A stretch of DNA of 64,000 bases from Bacteroidota bacterium (GTDB lineage Bacteria > Bacteroidota > Bacteroidia > Chitinophagales > Chitinophagaceae). The translations under genes and the position numbers were made by a program. Location: positions 179,553-243,552 of the forward strand of contig CANGDH010000004.1 of the NCBI GenBank assembly GCA_947452555.1, read 5' to 3'. The notes below the pieces were generated by a model. It searched no databases and had not been told where the DNA came from. It saw only the letters and a program-made list of their open reading frames with translations. Shown here one piece after another: positions 61,944 through 64,000 of the stretch; within the stretch, counting starts at the first letter, position 1, and the number at the start of each line of letters is the position of its first letter.

Positions 61944-62298
61944 TTTGGGGGGGAGTTGAATTGGTTATCAAAAAGCCTCCTAAAGGCATAAACACTTAAA
62001 CAAAGTTATTAAAAATGTTGAATTAGCAAATAAAATTATATGAGTGGAAAAACATTGAGCATTTACAATTTTACCACTCAATGACAGTTTTACACCGTAA
62101 AGGGTAGAATAATGGGTGAAATTAGATTTAGTCTATTTTCTAAGTGGTCCAAATCCTGAAATATAAGCTCAGTTTGAGTTTCCAAAAATGGCCTAGAATC
62201 CTTTCTAATAAAGCATTACAGAAGATTCAATAATTGAATAAAAAATGTTTTGAACTATATAATTTAGTTCTACATTCATTCAAACAAAACCATATTTT
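61944..62298. other. Gene-free divergent region before the metacaspase
   Basis: No gene is supported here. Two inverted repeats are visible: TGAGTGG/CCACTCA at 62041-62047 and 62074-62080, and GAACTA/TAGTTC at 62252-62270. Otherwise AT-rich sequence. Confidence 0.5.
62252..62270. promoter_or_regulatory. Inverted repeat before metacaspase gene
   Basis: GAACTA at 62252-62257 and TAGTTC at 62265-62270 form a 6-bp dyad with a 7-base centre, 28 bp upstream of the metacaspase ATG. It could be an operator or promoter hairpin; the regulator is unknown. Confidence 0.3.
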
Positions 62299-63096
62299 AT
62301 GAACACAAAAGCACTATTAGTAGGTATTAATAAATACCCCGATCCAAGAAATTCTTTGAGAGGTTGCATAAATGATATTTTGGATATGGAATACTTTATA
62401 TCAGAAAAAAATAAAGTATACAACAAGGGGCAAATCAATAAATTAACGGACCAGCATGCCACCAAAAAAGAAATTGTAAACCAACTTAAATGGTTACTGG
62501 AAGGGGCACAGGCTGGCGACCAATTGTTATTTCATTATAGCGGACATGGCGCACAAGCGGCTAGCCTTCACCCACATATGGAGACGGACGGACTAGATGA
62601 GATCATTTGTCCTTACGACTATGATGGAAGCAATGAGACTATGTTTAGGGATAAGGAATTTGCCAGCTTATTTGCAGGCATCCCCAAAGGAGTACATTTT
62701 GTATGGATATCGGATAGCTGTCATGCCGAGGACCTTTCTCGCGACCCTAAAATGGAAAACGAAGCAGTGGCTTTTCGAAATTTTATAGGCGCAAAAGTTG
62801 AGAGAAGCCAACAGCATAATCACTCCATTATCAATCCATTAACGATAACCACCACCCCATTGAATGGCGCTTTATTAAGTGCTTGTGCCTCGGATCAATT
62901 AAGTGCGGACGCCATTATTAATAACCGATTTAACGGGGCATTTACCCATTACTTAATACAGAATCTAATGGAATATGGCGCCACCAAGCCCATGGAACTA
63001 ATTGTGCAATTGGTGAATAAGGACTTGGATACTTTTGGATATGACCAAGATGCACAAAGCGAGGGATTATTAGCCAAGCAAACATTTTTTCTTTAA
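62299..63096 (+). CDS. Caspase-family (type I metacaspase-like) peptidase
   Basis: The 265 residues match the C14 caspase p20 fold: KALLVGINKYPDPRNSLRGC, the catalytic His in LLFHYSGHGAQ (H83) and the catalytic Cys in WISDSCHAEDLS (C141). The p10-like end contains GALLSACASDQLSADAIINN and GAFTHYLIQNL. Family members cut after Arg/Lys, often with Ca2+ activation, and take part in programmed death or defence. No signal peptide is present, so it is cytoplasmic. A gene for an exported protein follows after 19 bp. Confidence 0.92.
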   Translation: MNTKALLVGINKYPDPRNSLRGCINDILDMEYFISEKNKVYNKGQINKLTDQHATKKEIVNQLKWLLEGAQAGDQLLFHYSGHGAQAASLHPHMETDGLDEIICPYDYDGSNETMFRDKEFASLFAGIPKGVHFVWISDSCHAEDLSRDPKMENEAVAFRNFIGAKVERSQQHNHSIINPLTITTTPLNGALLSACASDQLSADAIINNRFNGAFTHYLIQNLMEYGATKPMELIVQLVNKDLDTFGYDQDAQSEGLLAKQTFFL

Positions 63097-63115
63097 ATCA
63101 TTAAACTTATAAAAT

Positions 63116-63691
63116 ATGAAAATTATAAAATGCATTGTAAGCAAGGTGGTAATGGTTGGACTAGCTTGCAACTTATTTGTTTCCGCTGCCATAGCGCAGC
63201 GAGAGCAAGTAACAGCACCCACCAAGGGTTTACTACAAAGACTAATTGAAATAAAATATTCGAGTGAATTGTTTTTAAGCAATCAAATAAAAAAGGAGGA
63301 ACAAAAAGACAGCGCTATGGCCATATACAATACCCTAAGGTGGAAGGTAGACGGATTTGTGTATCAAATAAGCAGTGAGATGATAGCCGCCAATAGTCCA
63401 CGAAAATTAAGGAAGCTAAATGATTGGTGTGTGGGCGGAAAAAGCCAGACGGCTCAGCAAGCAAATTTACAAGACATAGAAAGCTTTTACGCAACTTATA
63501 TAGCGCCCTCCGTAACGCAAGAATCCAGAAACATCAACCTAAGCACCAATGTATTTTACCTAATAAAGGATTCCTATAGTGTGGTAAAAGGACTGAGTGA
63601 TTTAAAAACGCAAAAGACCATGGCCTTAGTGGAACTATTAGATCATACTAGATTAATGAGCCCAGGGGAATTGGTGAAGGGGGTGAAATGA
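63116..63691 (+). CDS. Exported hypothetical protein, metacaspase neighbour
   Basis: The 191 residues begin with a signal peptide (SKVVMVGLACNLFVSAAIAQ). The mature part is helical and charged with two motifs worth noting, GLLQRLIEIKYSSELFLSNQ and WKVDGFVYQISSEMIAANSP, and one Cys. No family is recognised. It follows the metacaspase by 19 bp in the same direction and is probably co-transcribed. A functional link (substrate, inhibitor or receptor) is inferred only from position. A minus-strand terminator overlaps its stop. Confidence 0.6.
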   Translation: MKIIKCIVSKVVMVGLACNLFVSAAIAQREQVTAPTKGLLQRLIEIKYSSELFLSNQIKKEEQKDSAMAIYNTLRWKVDGFVYQISSEMIAANSPRKLRKLNDWCVGGKSQTAQQANLQDIESFYATYIAPSVTQESRNINLSTNVFYLIKDSYSVVKGLSDLKTQKTMALVELLDHTRLMSPGELVKGVK

Positions 63692-63712
63692 AAAAACCAC
63701 CGGGAGGTGGTT
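63691..63712 (-). terminator. Terminator of the right-edge minus-strand gene
   Basis: An AACCACC/GGTGGTT hairpin with a 4-base loop is followed on the minus strand by TTTTTT. It starts right at the stop codon of the plus-strand gene and serves the gene ending at 63739. Confidence 0.7.
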
Positions 63713-63738
63713 AATATAACAATAGAGCTAACGCTTTT

Positions 63739-64000
63739 TTATTTATCTCCAATAAAATATGGTTGCTGTGCCCAAGTTTTAATTTGATTCCATATGTTGC
63801 TCAACAAATAAGTCAACTTGAGTAACTTAGATTCTAACAAAATTATCAAACCATTTCCTTCATGAAGAACACGTCTCTTAAATTTACTTTTGAACTTGCT
63901 TGCATTAATGGGATTGTTTGCAAGTTGAAGGGCTAATTTTCTTATTAATTCAATTTCCTGCAAACCAGTTAGACCATTGGAGTATGTTCTTAAATGGGTT
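63739..64000 (-). CDS. Partial hypothetical protein at right edge
   Basis: The frame is open from 64000 down to the stop at 63739, about 86 residues, and has no clear start inside the window. The visible part is helical and basic (LQEIELIRKLALQLANNPIN, KFKSKFKRRVLHEGNG, LESKLLKLTYLLSNIW). No family can be named from this portion. Confidence 0.45.
   Translation of the reverse strand, partial: THLRTYSNGLTGLQEIELIRKLALQLANNPINASKFKSKFKRRVLHEGNGLIILLESKLLKLTYLLSNIWNQIKTWAQQPYFIGDK

Overview
The window looks like a chromosomal segment of an AT-rich, aerobic member of the Bacteroidota, most likely family Chitinophagaceae. The evidence is family-level recognition: a complete alternative complex III plus cytochrome c oxidase operon, T9SS-type surface proteins, GldL/GldM relatives, Bacteroidota-only families (DUF2911, DUF5522, DUF6787, ATL-type MGMT), and TAnnTTTG promoter boxes with almost no Shine-Dalgarno signals. 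No phage, insertion sequence or CRISPR array is visible.

Layout. 1-10.3 kb is an accessory envelope region, all on the minus strand: a partial surface protein, a T9SS cargo, an AraC-type fragment, and then an operon of a GldL-like and a GldM-like motor pair, a beta-helix/outer-membrane-barrel protein and a lipoprotein. Two paralogous membrane-embedded AraC-type regulators flank that operon. 10.3-24 kb is mostly housekeeping: Bcp peroxiredoxin, the N-terminal half of CarB directly followed by the C-terminal half of transketolase, PdxH, CtaA, RNase HII, YciO/TsaC, KorB, a glycosyltransferase, a nucleotidyltransferase-GHMP kinase fusion, a MarR/acyl-CoA dehydrogenase pair and an Lrp regulator. 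At 24.17-24.34 kb there is a 164-nt RNA gene with the outline of a class II tRNA and a giant variable arm, ending in its own terminator.

24.5-36.5 kb is mixed: NHL propeller, DUF2911, permease/thioredoxin pair, the NO-stress protein Ric, pirin, a GH32 fructan hydrolase, a Cys-tailed lipoprotein with a small two-helix membrane protein, an oxidase, an orphan HipB-like regulator, TrmB, DUF5522 and ATL. 36.5-52.3 kb is the respiratory operon, minus strand: ActABCDEF, CoxII, CoxI, CtaB, two CoxIII, CoxIV, then SCO and DUF420. ACIII passes electrons from quinol to the oxidase; CtaB here and CtaA at 14.3 kb make heme A; SCO supplies copper. Divergent from it is a DUF6787-PurN fusion.

53.5-56.1 kb is a decaying accessory patch: two broken lipoproteins, each followed by a small two-helix membrane protein, and several intergenic repeats. 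56.1-64 kb holds a TPR protein, tRNA-Arg(CCU) with a 48-bp tandem repeat of its 3' end, a VOC protein, a NarL-type two-component pair, a WecG/TagA glycosyltransferase with a FlaA1/CapD-type sugar dehydratase, a metacaspase with an exported partner, and a partial gene at the right edge.

The strongest candidates for something undescribed are the GldLM-like operon with its membrane AraC regulators, the tRNA-like RNA, and the recurring lipoprotein plus two-helix gene pairs with a shared cysteine tail motif. All assignments come from reading the sequence; no database search was run.
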